A DNA stretch of 64,000 bases from Alphaproteobacteria bacterium. Lineage in GTDB: Bacteria > Pseudomonadota > Alphaproteobacteria > Micropepsales > Micropepsaceae. Below, piece by piece: positions 17,598-27,085 of this stretch. The notes under the pieces were generated by a model. That model was given only the letters and a program-made list of their open reading frames with translations, searched no databases and had not been told where the DNA came from. Position numbers and translations under genes: made by a program. Location of the stretch: contig JADZAI010000074.1 in NCBI GenBank assembly GCA_020852655.1, forward strand, positions 30,797 to 94,796. The letters run 5' to 3'. The number at the start of each line of letters is the position of its first letter. Position 1 is the first letter of the stretch.

Positions 17598-19097
17598 TCA
17601 GGCTGTCACCTCCTTCAGCTCGACATCGTAGCCCCAGAGATGGCGGACGTGACGCATGACGTCGTCCTGGCCGCTGGCGCTCAGCTTCACGCCGCTTCGG
17701 ACGAACTGGGTCAGCGTCAGCTTCCGGTCGCCCTGAAGATTGGCGGCGGTGACCTGAAGGTCGGGCTCGCGGGCCGAAAGGTCATACTGTGCCGCGAGCG
17801 CCGCCCGGACCTTGCGATAGCCCGATTCGTCGTGGATGCCGGCTACCGTGTAGGCCTCGGCGCTCTCGTGGTCCTTGAGCGCGAAGAGGCGCATGTCGCG
17901 CATCACCTTGGGCGAGAGATACTGCATGATGAAGCTCTCGTCCCGGTAGTTGGTCCAGGCGTCCTTCAGCACGTCGCGCCAGTCGCCCTTGCCGGCAATC
18001 TCCGGGAACCAGATGCGATCTTCCTCGGTCGGCTCCGAGGACATCCGCCTTATGTCGCTCATCATGTTGAAGCCGAGCGCGTAGGGGTTCATCCCGTAGT
18101 AGCGCCGGTCGTCATAGCCGGGCTGGAAGACGACGGCGGTGTGCGAGGTCATGAACTCCAGCATCGCGCCTTCGTTGATCTGCCCCTTGTCGTACAGCGC
18201 ATTCATGATGTGGTGATGCACGAAGGTGGCGCAGCCTTCGTTCATGTTCTTGGTCTGGCGCTGCGGATAGAAATACTGCGCGAGCGTGCGCACGATGCGC
18301 AGTACTTCGCGCTGCCAGGGCCTAAGGCCGGGCGCGTGCTTTTCGAGGAAATAGAGGATGTTCTCCTCGGGCAGCTTCAGTTGCGCTTTGACGAAGGCGT
18401 CGTCGTCTTCCTCGATTGCGGCGCGCTTGGCCCCGCCGCCGGGCAGCGTGCGCCAGATCTCGTTGACGCTCTCTTCGTCATAGGCGACGCGCTTGCGGCG
18501 CTTCTCGTCCATCTGCGCCCGCGTCGGACGAGGCGGGCGGCGATAGCGGAAGACGCCCTGGTCCATCAGCGCATGCGCGGCGTCGAGCGTGACTTCCACG
18601 GCGTCGTAGCCGTAGCGCTCCTCGCACCGGGTCAGATACGCCTTGGCGAAGGCGAGATACTCAAGGATCGACTCCGCATCCGTCCACTGACGGAAGAGGT
18701 AGTTGTTCTTGAAGAAGTGGTTATGCCCGAACGCCGCGTGCGCGATGACCAGCGTCTGCATCATCGCCGTGTTTTCCTCCATCAGGTAGGAGATGCACGG
18801 GCTGGAGTTGATGACGATCTCGTAGGCCAGGCCCTGATAACCCTTGCGATACATCACCTCGTCGCGCGCGAAATGCTTGCCAAACGACCAGTGCGAGTAC
18901 ATCAGCGGCAGGCCGTGGCTGGAATAGGCGTCCAGCATCTGCTCGGAGGCGATGATCTCGATCTGGTTGGGATAGACGTCCAGCTTGAGGTCCTTCAGCG
19001 CGATGTCCTCGCAGGCCTCGTAGACGCGATCGAGCATCGAAAAGTCCCACTCGGGCGTCTCGAACAACAGCTTCGAGCGATCCAGAACGGCCGTCAT
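17598..19097 (-). CDS. spoVR: SpoVR family protein (YcgB-like)
   Basis: A 499-residue SpoVR family protein with the family landmarks LPLMYSHWSFGKHFARDEVMY near residue 80, NEGCATFVHHHIMNALYDKG in the middle (about 280), and YYGMNPYALGFNMM. Its role is unclear; in Bacillus a homologue is needed for spore cortex formation, but here no sporulation is expected. It is the third gene of the widespread prkA - DUF444 - spoVR stress operon; its ATG overlaps the DUF444 stop by 4 bp. Confidence 0.93.
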   Translation of the reverse strand: MTAVLDRSKLLFETPEWDFSMLDRVYEACEDIALKDLKLDVYPNQIEIIASEQMLDAYSSHGLPLMYSHWSFGKHFARDEVMYRKGYQGLAYEIVINSSPCISYLMEENTAMMQTLVIAHAAFGHNHFFKNNYLFRQWTDAESILEYLAFAKAYLTRCEERYGYDAVEVTLDAAHALMDQGVFRYRRPPRPTRAQMDEKRRKRVAYDEESVNEIWRTLPGGGAKRAAIEEDDDAFVKAQLKLPEENILYFLEKHAPGLRPWQREVLRIVRTLAQYFYPQRQTKNMNEGCATFVHHHIMNALYDKGQINEGAMLEFMTSHTAVVFQPGYDDRRYYGMNPYALGFNMMSDIRRMSSEPTEEDRIWFPEIAGKGDWRDVLKDAWTNYRDESFIMQYLSPKVMRDMRLFALKDHESAEAYTVAGIHDESGYRKVRAALAAQYDLSAREPDLQVTAANLQGDRKLTLTQFVRSGVKLSASGQDDVMRHVRHLWGYDVELKEVTA

Positions 19098-20383
19098 GCG
19101 GCGTTCTCCTTGGCGAAGAGTTCGCGGAAGACCGGGTAGATGTCAGCCGGCTTGGCGATGCGCTTGGCGGCGAAGGATTTCCATGCCGACGACACGCCGC
19201 GATAGGAACGCCACAGCTCGGCGCCGGCCTCGTCGCTCGCGAAGACGCTCATCTCGCGCTCGTCGAGGATTTCGATATAGGCATAGTGCTGCACCGCCGG
19301 CATGACCTTGCTGTGCAGCATCTCGACGCACGCCTGCGCATCGCCGGCCTGGGTGTAGCCGTCGGAGGCCTGCGCGACATAGATGTTCCACTCCGACGTC
19401 GCGTAGCGCTGGGCGACGATCTGAAGCATAAGCTCCAGCGCCGACGACACCACTGTGCCGCCGGACATGCGGCTGTAGAAGAACTCCTTCTCGTCGACCT
19501 CCTGCGCCTCATGCGTATGACGGATGAAGACGACGTCGAGTGACTGGTAGCGGCGCTGGAGGAACAGGTGGAGCAGCATGTAGAAGCGCTTGGCGAGATC
19601 CTTCTCACGCTCGCCCATCGAGCCGGACACGTCCATCAGGCAGAACATCACCGCACGTGCCGCCGGTTCCGGCCGTGCATCGAAGGCGTTGTAGCGCACG
19701 TCGACCGGGTCGATGAACCCGACGCGCCGGCGTTTCGCTTCCAGTTGCGCGATCTCGTCGAGCAACAGCGCGCGGCCGTTGCCGTCCGCCGGGTCGAGCG
19801 TTTCGAGCCGCTGATAAAGGACGTCGATCTCGTCCTGCTTTGGCCGGCGGAGCGCGATGCGGCGGCCGAGCGCGTGCCGCATGGTGCGGACGATGCTGAT
19901 ATTGGTGGGCGATCCGCTCGTCGTATAGCCGGCCCGCCGGTACGAGACGATCTGCGTGTCCTTCAGCGTCGTCTTGATGAGATCGGGCAGTTCGAGATCG
20001 TCGAACAGCACGTCCATGAGCTCTTCGCGGGTCAGCGTGAACTCGAACGAGTCTTCGGCGTCCGAATCGCCGGCCTGCTTGCCGGAGCCCTGGCCGCCGC
20101 CCTGCGGCGGCTTCTTGATCTGATCGCCTTCACTGAACTCCTTGTTGCCGGGCACGACCCAGCTCTGTTCACCCGTCTTGGGATCGAGGTGGAAGCGCGG
20201 CTCGCGTGTCGTCTTGGAGGGGATCGAAATCTTCTTGTCGGTGACGAAATCGGTCACCTTGCCGTCCTTCAGTTCCTTTTGGACGGCATCGCGGATCGAG
20301 GCCTTCGCCCGGCGGATGAAGCGCTGGCGATTGGCCAGCGACTTCCCCTTGGGATTCAGCCGCCTGTCTATGAACTGGGGCAT
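19094..20383 (-). CDS. yeaH: DUF444 family protein (YeaH/YhbH-like, vWA-type)
   Basis: A 429-residue protein. The N-terminus MPQFIDRRLNPKGKSLANRQ is the family start; the frame is open further up to 20476 through a repeat element, so that extension is rejected. The C-terminal half is von Willebrand A-like with a MIDAS-type DVSGSMGE (about residue 250). A Lys/Glu/Gly-rich linker sits near residue 95. Encoded between prkA and spoVR; in enterics yeaG-yeaH is a RpoS-dependent, nitrogen-starvation and stress responding unit. Biochemical role unknown. Confidence 0.93.
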   Translation of the reverse strand: MPQFIDRRLNPKGKSLANRQRFIRRAKASIRDAVQKELKDGKVTDFVTDKKISIPSKTTREPRFHLDPKTGEQSWVVPGNKEFSEGDQIKKPPQGGGQGSGKQAGDSDAEDSFEFTLTREELMDVLFDDLELPDLIKTTLKDTQIVSYRRAGYTTSGSPTNISIVRTMRHALGRRIALRRPKQDEIDVLYQRLETLDPADGNGRALLLDEIAQLEAKRRRVGFIDPVDVRYNAFDARPEPAARAVMFCLMDVSGSMGEREKDLAKRFYMLLHLFLQRRYQSLDVVFIRHTHEAQEVDEKEFFYSRMSGGTVVSSALELMLQIVAQRYATSEWNIYVAQASDGYTQAGDAQACVEMLHSKVMPAVQHYAYIEILDEREMSVFASDEAGAELWRSYRGVSSAWKSFAAKRIAKPADIYPVFRELFAKENAA

Positions 20384-20398
20384 CCGATTTGACCTGTC

Positions 20399-20436
20399 AT
20401 CCCGGCCAGTGAGCGAAGCGAAACGCGAGCCGGGAT
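20399..20436. repeat. REP-like hairpin between prkA and the DUF444 gene
   Basis: ATCCCGGC (20399-20406) and GCCGGGAT (20429-20436) form a perfect 8-bp stem around AGTGAGCGAAGCGAAACGCG-like loop sequence. The sequence type (GTCATCCCGG...CCGGGATC) is a common dispersed intergenic repeat in Alphaproteobacteria. It lies in the 55-bp gap inside the operon and could stabilise or attenuate the message. Confidence 0.65.
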
Positions 20437-20438
20437 CG

Positions 20439-22424
20439 TTACCCCGCCTTGTTGACGCGCATGTACCATTCGACAAGACGCCGCACCTGGCGCTGCGTAT
20501 AGCCGCGCTCCGTCATGCGCTCGACGAACTCGGTGTGCTTGGTCTGCGTCTGGCTGTCCTTCTTGGACTCGAAGCTGATCACCGGCAGCAGGTCCTCGAC
20601 CTGGCTGAACATGCGCTTCTCGATCACGCTGCGCAGCTTTTCATAGGACATCCACGCCGGATTGCGGCCTTCGTTCTGCGCGCGGGCGCGCAGGGCGAAC
20701 TTCACGACTTCGTTCCGGAAGTCCTTCGGGTTCGCGATTCCGGCCGGCTTTTCGGTCTTCGACAGCTCGGCGTCCAGGTGCGCACGGTCAAGGAGCTGTC
20801 CGGTGTCGGGATCCTTGTAGTCCTGCTCTTCGATCCACGCATCGGCATAGGCGATGTAGCGGTCGAACAGGTTCTGTCCGTATTCGGAATAGCTCTCCAG
20901 ATACGCCTTCTGGATTTCCTTGCCGATGAACTCCGCATAGCGCGGCGACAACTCCGCCTTGATGAACTCCAGATAGCGCTTCTCGGTATCGTCCGGATAC
21001 TGCTCGCGCTTGATCGCCGTCTCCAGCACGAACATCAGGTGCACCGGATCGGCTGCGACTTCAGTCGTGTCGAAGTTGAAGGTCTCCGACAGCACCTTGT
21101 AGGCGAAGCGCGTCGAGATGCCGGTCATGCCTTCATCGACGCCGGCGGCATCGCGATATTCCTGGAGCGTCTTGGCCTTCGGGTCGGTGTCCTTCAGCTT
21201 CTCGCCGTCATAGACCCGCATCTTGGAGACGAGATTGGAATTCTCGTGTTCCTTCAGACGCGTGAGCACGCAGAATTTCGCGAGCATCGGCAGCGTCTCC
21301 GGCGCGCAGTTCGCCTGGCCGAGCTCCGAACCGCTCAACAGCTTCTCATAGATGCGCGTCTCGTCGCTGGCGCGCAGGCAATACGGTACAGTCACCACGC
21401 AGATGCGATCGAGGAAGGCCTCGTTGTTGCGGTTGCTCTTGAAGGTCTGCCACTCGGCTTCGTTCGAGTGCGCCAGAACGATGCCCTGGAAGGGGATCGG
21501 GCCGAGGCTCTCGGTACCGACATAGTTGCCTTCCTGGGTCGCAGTCAGCAGCGGATGGAGCACCTTGATCGGCGCCTTGAACATCTCGACGAATTCGAGG
21601 AGGCCCTGGTTCGATCGGCACAGCGCACCCGAGTAGGAATAGCAGTCGGGATCGTTCTGACTGTAGTGCTCGAGCTTGCGGATATCGACCTTGCCGACGA
21701 GCGCCGAGATATCCTGGTTGTTTTCGTCGCCCGGCTCCGTCTTGCACACGCCGATCTGGCGCAGCTTGCTGGGGAAGAGGCGCACGACCTCGAATTTCGA
21801 GATGTCGCCGTTGAACTCGTCCAGCCGCTTCATGGCCCACGGGCTCATGATGGTGTTCAGGCGGCGTTTGTCGATGCCGTATTTCTCTTCGAGCAGCGCC
21901 TGAAGCTCCGGCGCGCGGAAAAGGCCGAGCGGCGATTCGAAGACCGGGCTGATCTCGTCACCCGCCTTCAGCGCATAGATGGGGTGAACCTCCATCAGCT
22001 CCTTCAGCCGCTCGGCGAGTGACGACTTGCCGCCGCCGACCGGGCCGAGCAGGTAGAGGACCTGGCGCTTCTCTTCGAGGCCCTGCGCCGCGTGCTTGAA
22101 GTAGCCCACGATCCGCTCGATCGTGTCTTCCATGCCGTAGAAACCTTCGAACGCCTTGTAACGCTTGAAGGTACGGTTCGAGAAAATCCGGCTGAGGCGC
22201 GCGTCTTTCGACGTGTCGATCAGTTCGGGCTCGCCGATCGCCTCGATCATCCGCTCGGCGGGCGAAGCGACCATCATCTTGGTGTCGCGTGCCGCCAGCA
22301 GGAAGTCGCGGAGACTCATCGTCTCCTGGCGCTCACGCGCGTAGTTCTTCGTGAAGGCGTCGAAGACATCCAGGTCGGAAGACGAAGACATCGGGCGTGC
22401 ACCAAAGCTTGGGAGGCTGTTCAT
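20439..22424 (-). CDS. prkA: PrkA family serine protein kinase
   Basis: A 661-residue protein; YeaG/PrkA homologues are about 640-650. The AAA-type P-loop LLGPVGGGKSSLAERL is at about residues 125-140; the N-terminal PrkA AAA domain runs to about residue 400 and the C-terminal PrkA domain follows, ending WYMRVNKAG. Family knowledge: an ATP-dependent kinase (or AAA protease-like protein) acting in stress and stationary phase. It heads the operon prkA - DUF444 - spoVR. The start at 22424 has a weak GAAAGG; an ATG 36 bp later has no visible ribosome binding site. A 530-bp intergenic region lies upstream. Confidence 0.94.
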   Translation of the reverse strand: MNSLPSFGARPMSSSSDLDVFDAFTKNYARERQETMSLRDFLLAARDTKMMVASPAERMIEAIGEPELIDTSKDARLSRIFSNRTFKRYKAFEGFYGMEDTIERIVGYFKHAAQGLEEKRQVLYLLGPVGGGKSSLAERLKELMEVHPIYALKAGDEISPVFESPLGLFRAPELQALLEEKYGIDKRRLNTIMSPWAMKRLDEFNGDISKFEVVRLFPSKLRQIGVCKTEPGDENNQDISALVGKVDIRKLEHYSQNDPDCYSYSGALCRSNQGLLEFVEMFKAPIKVLHPLLTATQEGNYVGTESLGPIPFQGIVLAHSNEAEWQTFKSNRNNEAFLDRICVVTVPYCLRASDETRIYEKLLSGSELGQANCAPETLPMLAKFCVLTRLKEHENSNLVSKMRVYDGEKLKDTDPKAKTLQEYRDAAGVDEGMTGISTRFAYKVLSETFNFDTTEVAADPVHLMFVLETAIKREQYPDDTEKRYLEFIKAELSPRYAEFIGKEIQKAYLESYSEYGQNLFDRYIAYADAWIEEQDYKDPDTGQLLDRAHLDAELSKTEKPAGIANPKDFRNEVVKFALRARAQNEGRNPAWMSYEKLRSVIEKRMFSQVEDLLPVISFESKKDSQTQTKHTEFVERMTERGYTQRQVRRLVEWYMRVNKAG

Positions 22425-22954
22425 TGTATCGGCCTTTCAGAACCGCGCGCTCGCGCGTTTCTTCCCCGCGCGCAAAGGTTTGCGCAGGCCTGTGGCGGAT
22501 TCAGGGCGATCTGCAGCACTGAGCCGCCCGCCTGCCTCTGGTGATTCACATTGCGTCATCATTCTTTAATGTTCCTTAACCGACAGGGCCGAACTCGGGT
22601 TCCATCGCGAAGGCCAGTGTTTTCCTGGCCACCGCGAAGGCGGTGTCTTCCGTTCTCCTCAAATCGGTTCGCGCTTTGGCGGACGTGCAGGTTCGACGCT
22701 CGCCGAAGCGTGATGCGTCGTTCAACTTGCAGACAGATCCGGCTATCCCCGCCGCAGTAGGGGACCTGATCCCGCGCGCGATTTCCGAATCCAAGACTAT
22801 GACGATTTGTCGGGAAGCCAAGCCCGAATTGTGCGCTGCACAAAAAATGTTGGCGGTCTGGCATCGTTAATCAACGCCTAACGAAATTCCTCGCGAGGGC
22901 TGGGTCTCCACGCTAGGCTCGAACGTCCAAGTTTGTCGGTCGGGTGCAGCCGAA
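22425..22954. other. Long intergenic region between prkA and the GNAT gene
   Basis: 530 bp without a convincing gene. It must contain the promoter of prkA on the reverse strand. A GGAAC at 22599-22603 (reverse) followed after 18 nt by GTT resembles an EcfG stress promoter with one base too many; this is only suggestive. A 75-codon open frame at 22643-22870 has no ribosome binding site and no recognisable features. GC is somewhat lower than in the flanking genes, and a small RNA cannot be excluded. Confidence 0.5.
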
Positions 22955-23503
22955 ATGTCGCGGGAAGAGCTTTTCGTCAGAGCCGCATTGCGCGACGACG
23001 CGGCGCCCATCGCGCGCATCTTTGTCGAGTCCTGGCGCGACACCTACGCCGGCCTCCTGCCCGTTGCCTATCTGGTGCGGCTGTCGGAGGCGCGCCAGCG
23101 CCTTCTGTGGATGCGTGAGATCGCGCATCGCGGGCCGCAGGACGGTGTGATCGTCGCCGAGCATGAGGACTATGGCGTCATCGGCTTTTGTAGCTTCGGC
23201 CCGGCGCGCGACCGGGCCGTCGGCTACGAAGGCGAGGTCTACACGCTCTATGTCGATCCCAACCATGTCGGACGCGGCGCCGGTCACGCGATGGTGCGCG
23301 CGGCGTTCGCACGCCTCTATGCCGAGGGCTTCAAGTCGGCCGTGATCTGGGCGCTGAAGGGTAATCCCGCGCGGTATTTCTATGAGACCGAGGGCGGCCG
23401 GGTCGTCGCCGAGCGCCCGGGCGCCGTCGCCGGCAAGCCGGTGCGCGAGATCGCCTTCGGCTGGGCCGACATCACGCCGGCGGCCGGCGCTCGCGTCCGC
23501 TGA
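22955..23503 (+). CDS. GNAT family N-acetyltransferase
   Basis: A 182-residue single-domain GNAT. Motif elements: VRAALRDDAAPIARIFVESW at the N-terminus, EVYTLYVDPNHVGRGAGHAM (acetyl-CoA binding R/Q-x-x-G-x-G/A motif, about residues 92-110), and NPARYFYETEGGRVVAERPG with the conserved Tyr region. Transfers an acetyl group from acetyl-CoA to an unknown amine or protein. It stands alone, divergent from prkA. Confidence 0.85.
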   Translation: MSREELFVRAALRDDAAPIARIFVESWRDTYAGLLPVAYLVRLSEARQRLLWMREIAHRGPQDGVIVAEHEDYGVIGFCSFGPARDRAVGYEGEVYTLYVDPNHVGRGAGHAMVRAAFARLYAEGFKSAVIWALKGNPARYFYETEGGRVVAERPGAVAGKPVREIAFGWADITPAAGARVR

Positions 23504-23650
23504 ACGAGTCGCGCTTAGGTTTTGCCGGCTGAGTGAAACTGCGCGCCGGGTACCGCGCCGTCTCCAAGCTCATTCGGGATTGAAGCACTGCGCGATGCGC
23601 TGGAGGCCGCCATTCCACCGGGACGATCCTCCGAACGCAGCGTCGGTGGA

Positions 23651-24157
23651 TCAAAGATCGGCGGGACTCAGGAAATCGCGCGCGATCCAGCGGCCACGAA
23701 CCGCATCGCTCCAACTGGCCGCGCTGGACTCGAATGCGGCAAAGGCGGCCGTTGGGAACTTCGCCGCGATACGCCGCCGGATCCGCGTATCGCCGGCCAT
23801 GTCCAGCGCCAGTTCTTCGAGACCGGGATTGTGCCCGACGAACATGACCGTGCCTACGGCCGCTGCAAGGGAGGATGCGCGCGCGAGGATGAGCGCTGCG
23901 CCCGCATGATAGAGGGCCGGCTCCAACCGGGTCGATGGTGGGGGCACGAAGAAGGGCAGAACGAGATCGAGCGTTTCCGCCGTTCGCCGCGCGGTGGAGC
24001 AGAGGATGAGGTCGGGGCGGTACCCGCGGCGCGCTATCTCGCGGCCGATCGCCGGTGCGTCGCGCTGGCCGCGTCCGGCCAAGGCCCTTTCGTGATCGCC
24101 GGCTCCGTCGTCCGGCACGGCCTTCGCGTGGCGCAAAAGTAGGAGTCGTCTTGTCAT
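23651..24157 (-). CDS. SixA-like histidine phosphatase family protein
   Basis: A 168-residue member of the histidine phosphatase superfamily. RLLLLRHAKA at the N-terminus contains the catalytic RHG-type histidine (His9); the second Arg is in CSTARRTAETL and the second His in FVGHNPGLEEL. This is the short SixA-type form, whose E. coli namesake dephosphorylates HPt domains of phosphorelays. The nearby hybrid kinase has a degenerate HPt, so a direct partnership cannot be assumed. 70 bp separate it from the helicase gene upstream of which it is not: the helicase ends at 24228 on the same strand. Confidence 0.85.
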   Translation of the reverse strand: MTRRLLLLRHAKAVPDDGAGDHERALAGRGQRDAPAIGREIARRGYRPDLILCSTARRTAETLDLVLPFFVPPPSTRLEPALYHAGAALILARASSLAAAVGTVMFVGHNPGLEELALDMAGDTRIRRRIAAKFPTAAFAAFESSAASWSDAVRGRWIARDFLSPADL

Positions 24158-24227
24158 CGGCCGTTCGTCGTTTTCGCTTGCACCACCGGAATCGTTCTTT
24201 GCTTTTGCGCGTCGGGGCGCTCGCAGT

Positions 24228-27047
24228 CTAGCGCCCCGGCGTTGCGGCAGGGCCGACGAAGGCGCTTACGATTTCGCGCGCGTCCTCGAGCTTCACGCGT
24301 TGCGTCTGCGTGCCGGGCGGCAGGCCTGCGATCAAGCGTGAGGGGGTGGCCGCGCCGAGAATGACGAAGGCGCCTTTGTCGTCCGCGCGGCGTATCAGCC
24401 GGCCGAAGGCCTGGGCCAGACGCATGCGCACGATCACGTCGTTGTATTTGTCGATGCCCAGCCCTTTGGTGCGCGCCTTGTGCAGGATATCGGGCCGCGG
24501 CCAGGGCAGGCGATCGAACACGACCAGCCGCAGCGACCGACCTGGCACGTCAACGCCGTCGCGCATGGCGTCTGTTCCCAGCAGCGATGCGTTCTCCTCT
24601 TCGCGGAAGAGATCGACGAGCGTACCGGCATCCAACGCATCGACATGCTGCGCATAGAGCGCCAGGTTTGCGTCCTGGAGCTTTGAGGCGATGCGCTTGT
24701 GGATGTCGCGAAGCCGGCGGACGGAGGTGAAGAGGCCCAAAGCGCCGCCGCCTGAAGCCTCGAACAGCGTGCGATAGGCCCGGGCCACGTCGCTCGCTTC
24801 GTTCACGTCGACGTCCGTGACCACCAGGACGCGCGCCTGGTTGCCATAGTCGAAGGGTGACCCGAACGCCGCGCGCTTTGCCGGCTCGATCAGATGCTGC
24901 GCGCCGGTCCGCAACTCGGCGTGCCGCCAGTCCGCCATCTCGTCATCGCCCGCGCCTCGGTCGCGCAGCGTGGCGGAGGTGATGAGCGCGCCGTGCACAT
25001 GGTCCAGCACCTCGCGTGCAAAGGGCAGCGATGGGTCCAGGTGATGGCGGTAATAGCCCGCGTCGCGCTCGCGCCCGCCTTCGCGCGCGATACCGAACCA
25101 GTCCACCATTTGCTCCGCCGCCTGGCCGGTGCGCAGGCGCTCCAGCATCGCCATCCACGCGCCGACGACATAGACCGACCGCCGCTTCAACCCGCGCGCC
25201 GCCGCCCGCAGGCGCGCGGCATCGCCGCTGTCCATCTCGGCCTTCTCGTCGTTGAGCAAAGCAGCAACCGCATCGGCCAGTCCGTTCATCGGCTTCGCAA
25301 GCGCGGCCAGGGCCACCGCCAATGCCGTCGCGGTGGCCGAAACCTCCTCCAGCGGCGGATCGACCTCGCACTCGAGGTCATATTCCGACGCCTTTTCTGT
25401 GGTGCGCGCGATGACCTGATTGCGCGTCGCGGCGATGAAGCGCTCGAATGGTCCGAACGGCACGCCATCGCGCAGCCGTTGCAGCCAGCCCTCGCCCGGC
25501 AGGGCGGCGGCGGCGCGTTCGATTGCCGCGACCAGCGTCTCCAGCTCGTCGTTGCCGGAGATGCCGTCCGCGATCCGCTCACGCAGGCCGCGATGCCGTC
25601 CGCCACGCCCACGCCCGGCATCGCGCCCGCGCAGCCAGCGCCGCAGTTCGGCACCCTCCGCCACGGTCAGATGTGCGGCGAACACGCCGTCAGCGGCATC
25701 GAACAGATGATGGCCTTCGTCGAAGACATAGCGGCTCGGCTGCGCGCGTTCGGCCGCATCGTCCGGCGCGCCGCTTTCGTCGATCTCGCGGGGATTCATC
25801 GCGGCCCGGATCATGACCAGCGCGTGGTTGGCCACGACAATTTCGGCCTGGCCGGCGTGCCGGTTGTTGCGCTCGATGAAGCAACGCCGATAGTGCCGGC
25901 AGGCGCCGTAGATGCACTCGCCGCGCCGGTCGGTGAGCTGCCCGGTACCGCCATACTCGGCCGAAATCCATGAGGGGAAGTCGCCACCCACGATATCGCC
26001 ATCGCGCGTTGCCGGAATCCAGCGCGCGACCAGTGCTAAAAACGCCGCCTCGCGCGCCGGGGCCAGTGCGAACCCGCCCGCTGCCTCGTCGTAGTTCAAC
26101 AGGCAAAGATAATTCTCGCGGCCCTTCAGGATCGCCACCTTCTCGCGTTTCTCAAGAGGATCGGGGAAGACGCGCGTCAGCTCCTGGTCGAGCTGGCGCT
26201 GAAGATTCTTGGTGTAGGTGGAGATCCACGCGGCGCCGTCATTGCGCCGCGCCCACAAGGTCGCAGGGCTGAGATAGCCGAGCGTCTTGCCGATGCCGGT
26301 GCCGGCCTCCGCCAGAATGACATGCCCGGCACCCTTGCGTGCACGCGGCGCAAAGACCTCGGCACCGAGGCCGGAATAATCGAATTGCGCTTCCCGCCGC
26401 TCCCGCTCCGGCCCCAATATTTCCGCAAGCCACAGGCGCGCCTCGCTTTCCGCGACGGGCTGATTGCCCGGTCGTCCGCGCGGCCTTTGCTCGTCCCATT
26501 CCCGCAGCCGCCGCCAGGTGTCGAACGCAACGCCGCGCCGGGCCGCCGGTCCCAGCAGAGCCTCGATGACCGGCGCCCACGGCCAGCCGGAATGCGCTAT
26601 CGCCGATACCAGCGCGCGGACTTCGTCGCGGTCGCGATCGGGCAGGCGCGTCAGGTCTGCCAGCAGGCGCCTTGCGGCTTCCGCGATGGTTTCGGCGGCA
26701 TCGTCCGCCGTCACCGGCATCGGCAGGCCGAGCGCGCGCGCAAGACCGGCCGGACTTGGGATGATCGGCCGCGCTGGATGGACGAAGGCAAAGAGCTCGG
26801 CAACGTCCGCATGCGCCGGCAGCCCGGTCGCACGCCGTCCCGGCTCGCTGAGGCCAAGCCGGCGCGCCGTGAATCCCGTATGGCACACGAGATGGGCTTC
26901 GCGCTTGAAGAGCTGCGCGGCCGCCTCGCGCGAGAGCGCGACGATCTCGCCTTCGATCGTGAGGCGCGCCGCACCTCCCGCGATCGCGGTCAGAACGGGC
27001 AGCGCGACAGTAGCCCCGGCGGGCTCTCCCTCTGGCGGTTGCGGCAT
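24228..27047 (-). CDS. DinG/Rad3-like ATP-dependent DNA helicase (XPD family)
   Basis: A 939-residue superfamily 2 helicase. Walker A is AEAGTGIGKTLGYLSP (about residue 248), the iron-sulfur cysteines are in GECIYGACRHYRRCFIERNN (about 378-393), the Walker B variant is FDEGHHLFDA (about 446), and motif VI is RLAQAFGRLIRRADDKG near the C-terminus. Such enzymes unwind damaged or structured DNA or R-loops in a 5'-3' sense. The N-terminal 200 residues look like a nuclease-type or accessory domain of the alphaproteobacterial DinG-like proteins. No SOS-type box was identified. It lies 38 bp downstream of the kinase gene, same strand, possibly one transcript. Confidence 0.9.
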   Translation of the reverse strand: MPQPPEGEPAGATVALPVLTAIAGGAARLTIEGEIVALSREAAAQLFKREAHLVCHTGFTARRLGLSEPGRRATGLPAHADVAELFAFVHPARPIIPSPAGLARALGLPMPVTADDAAETIAEAARRLLADLTRLPDRDRDEVRALVSAIAHSGWPWAPVIEALLGPAARRGVAFDTWRRLREWDEQRPRGRPGNQPVAESEARLWLAEILGPERERREAQFDYSGLGAEVFAPRARKGAGHVILAEAGTGIGKTLGYLSPATLWARRNDGAAWISTYTKNLQRQLDQELTRVFPDPLEKREKVAILKGRENYLCLLNYDEAAGGFALAPAREAAFLALVARWIPATRDGDIVGGDFPSWISAEYGGTGQLTDRRGECIYGACRHYRRCFIERNNRHAGQAEIVVANHALVMIRAAMNPREIDESGAPDDAAERAQPSRYVFDEGHHLFDAADGVFAAHLTVAEGAELRRWLRGRDAGRGRGGRHRGLRERIADGISGNDELETLVAAIERAAAALPGEGWLQRLRDGVPFGPFERFIAATRNQVIARTTEKASEYDLECEVDPPLEEVSATATALAVALAALAKPMNGLADAVAALLNDEKAEMDSGDAARLRAAARGLKRRSVYVVGAWMAMLERLRTGQAAEQMVDWFGIAREGGRERDAGYYRHHLDPSLPFAREVLDHVHGALITSATLRDRGAGDDEMADWRHAELRTGAQHLIEPAKRAAFGSPFDYGNQARVLVVTDVDVNEASDVARAYRTLFEASGGGALGLFTSVRRLRDIHKRIASKLQDANLALYAQHVDALDAGTLVDLFREEENASLLGTDAMRDGVDVPGRSLRLVVFDRLPWPRPDILHKARTKGLGIDKYNDVIVRMRLAQAFGRLIRRADDKGAFVILGAATPSRLIAGLPPGTQTQRVKLEDAREIVSAFVGPAATPGR

Positions 27048-27085
27048 GGGGCGAGTCTAGAGAACGCGCCGGGGCGCGTCCAACG

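Noticed and set aside
20384..20476. Longer N-terminus for the DUF444 protein
   Set aside because: The extension runs through the REP-like hairpin, and the family start MPQFIDRRLNPKG lies downstream of it.
22578..22603. EcfG-like promoter (GGAAC ... GTT) upstream of prkA
   Set aside because: The spacing is 18 nt rather than 16-17 with the C missing from its usual position, so I would not call it without data.
22643..22870. 75-codon open frame in the prkA-GNAT intergenic region
   Set aside because: No ribosome binding site, no domain, and unusual composition; likely chance.
22865..22880. CtrA-like half match TTAA-N7-CTAAC before the GNAT gene
   Set aside because: One mismatch in the second half and no cell-cycle gene next to it.
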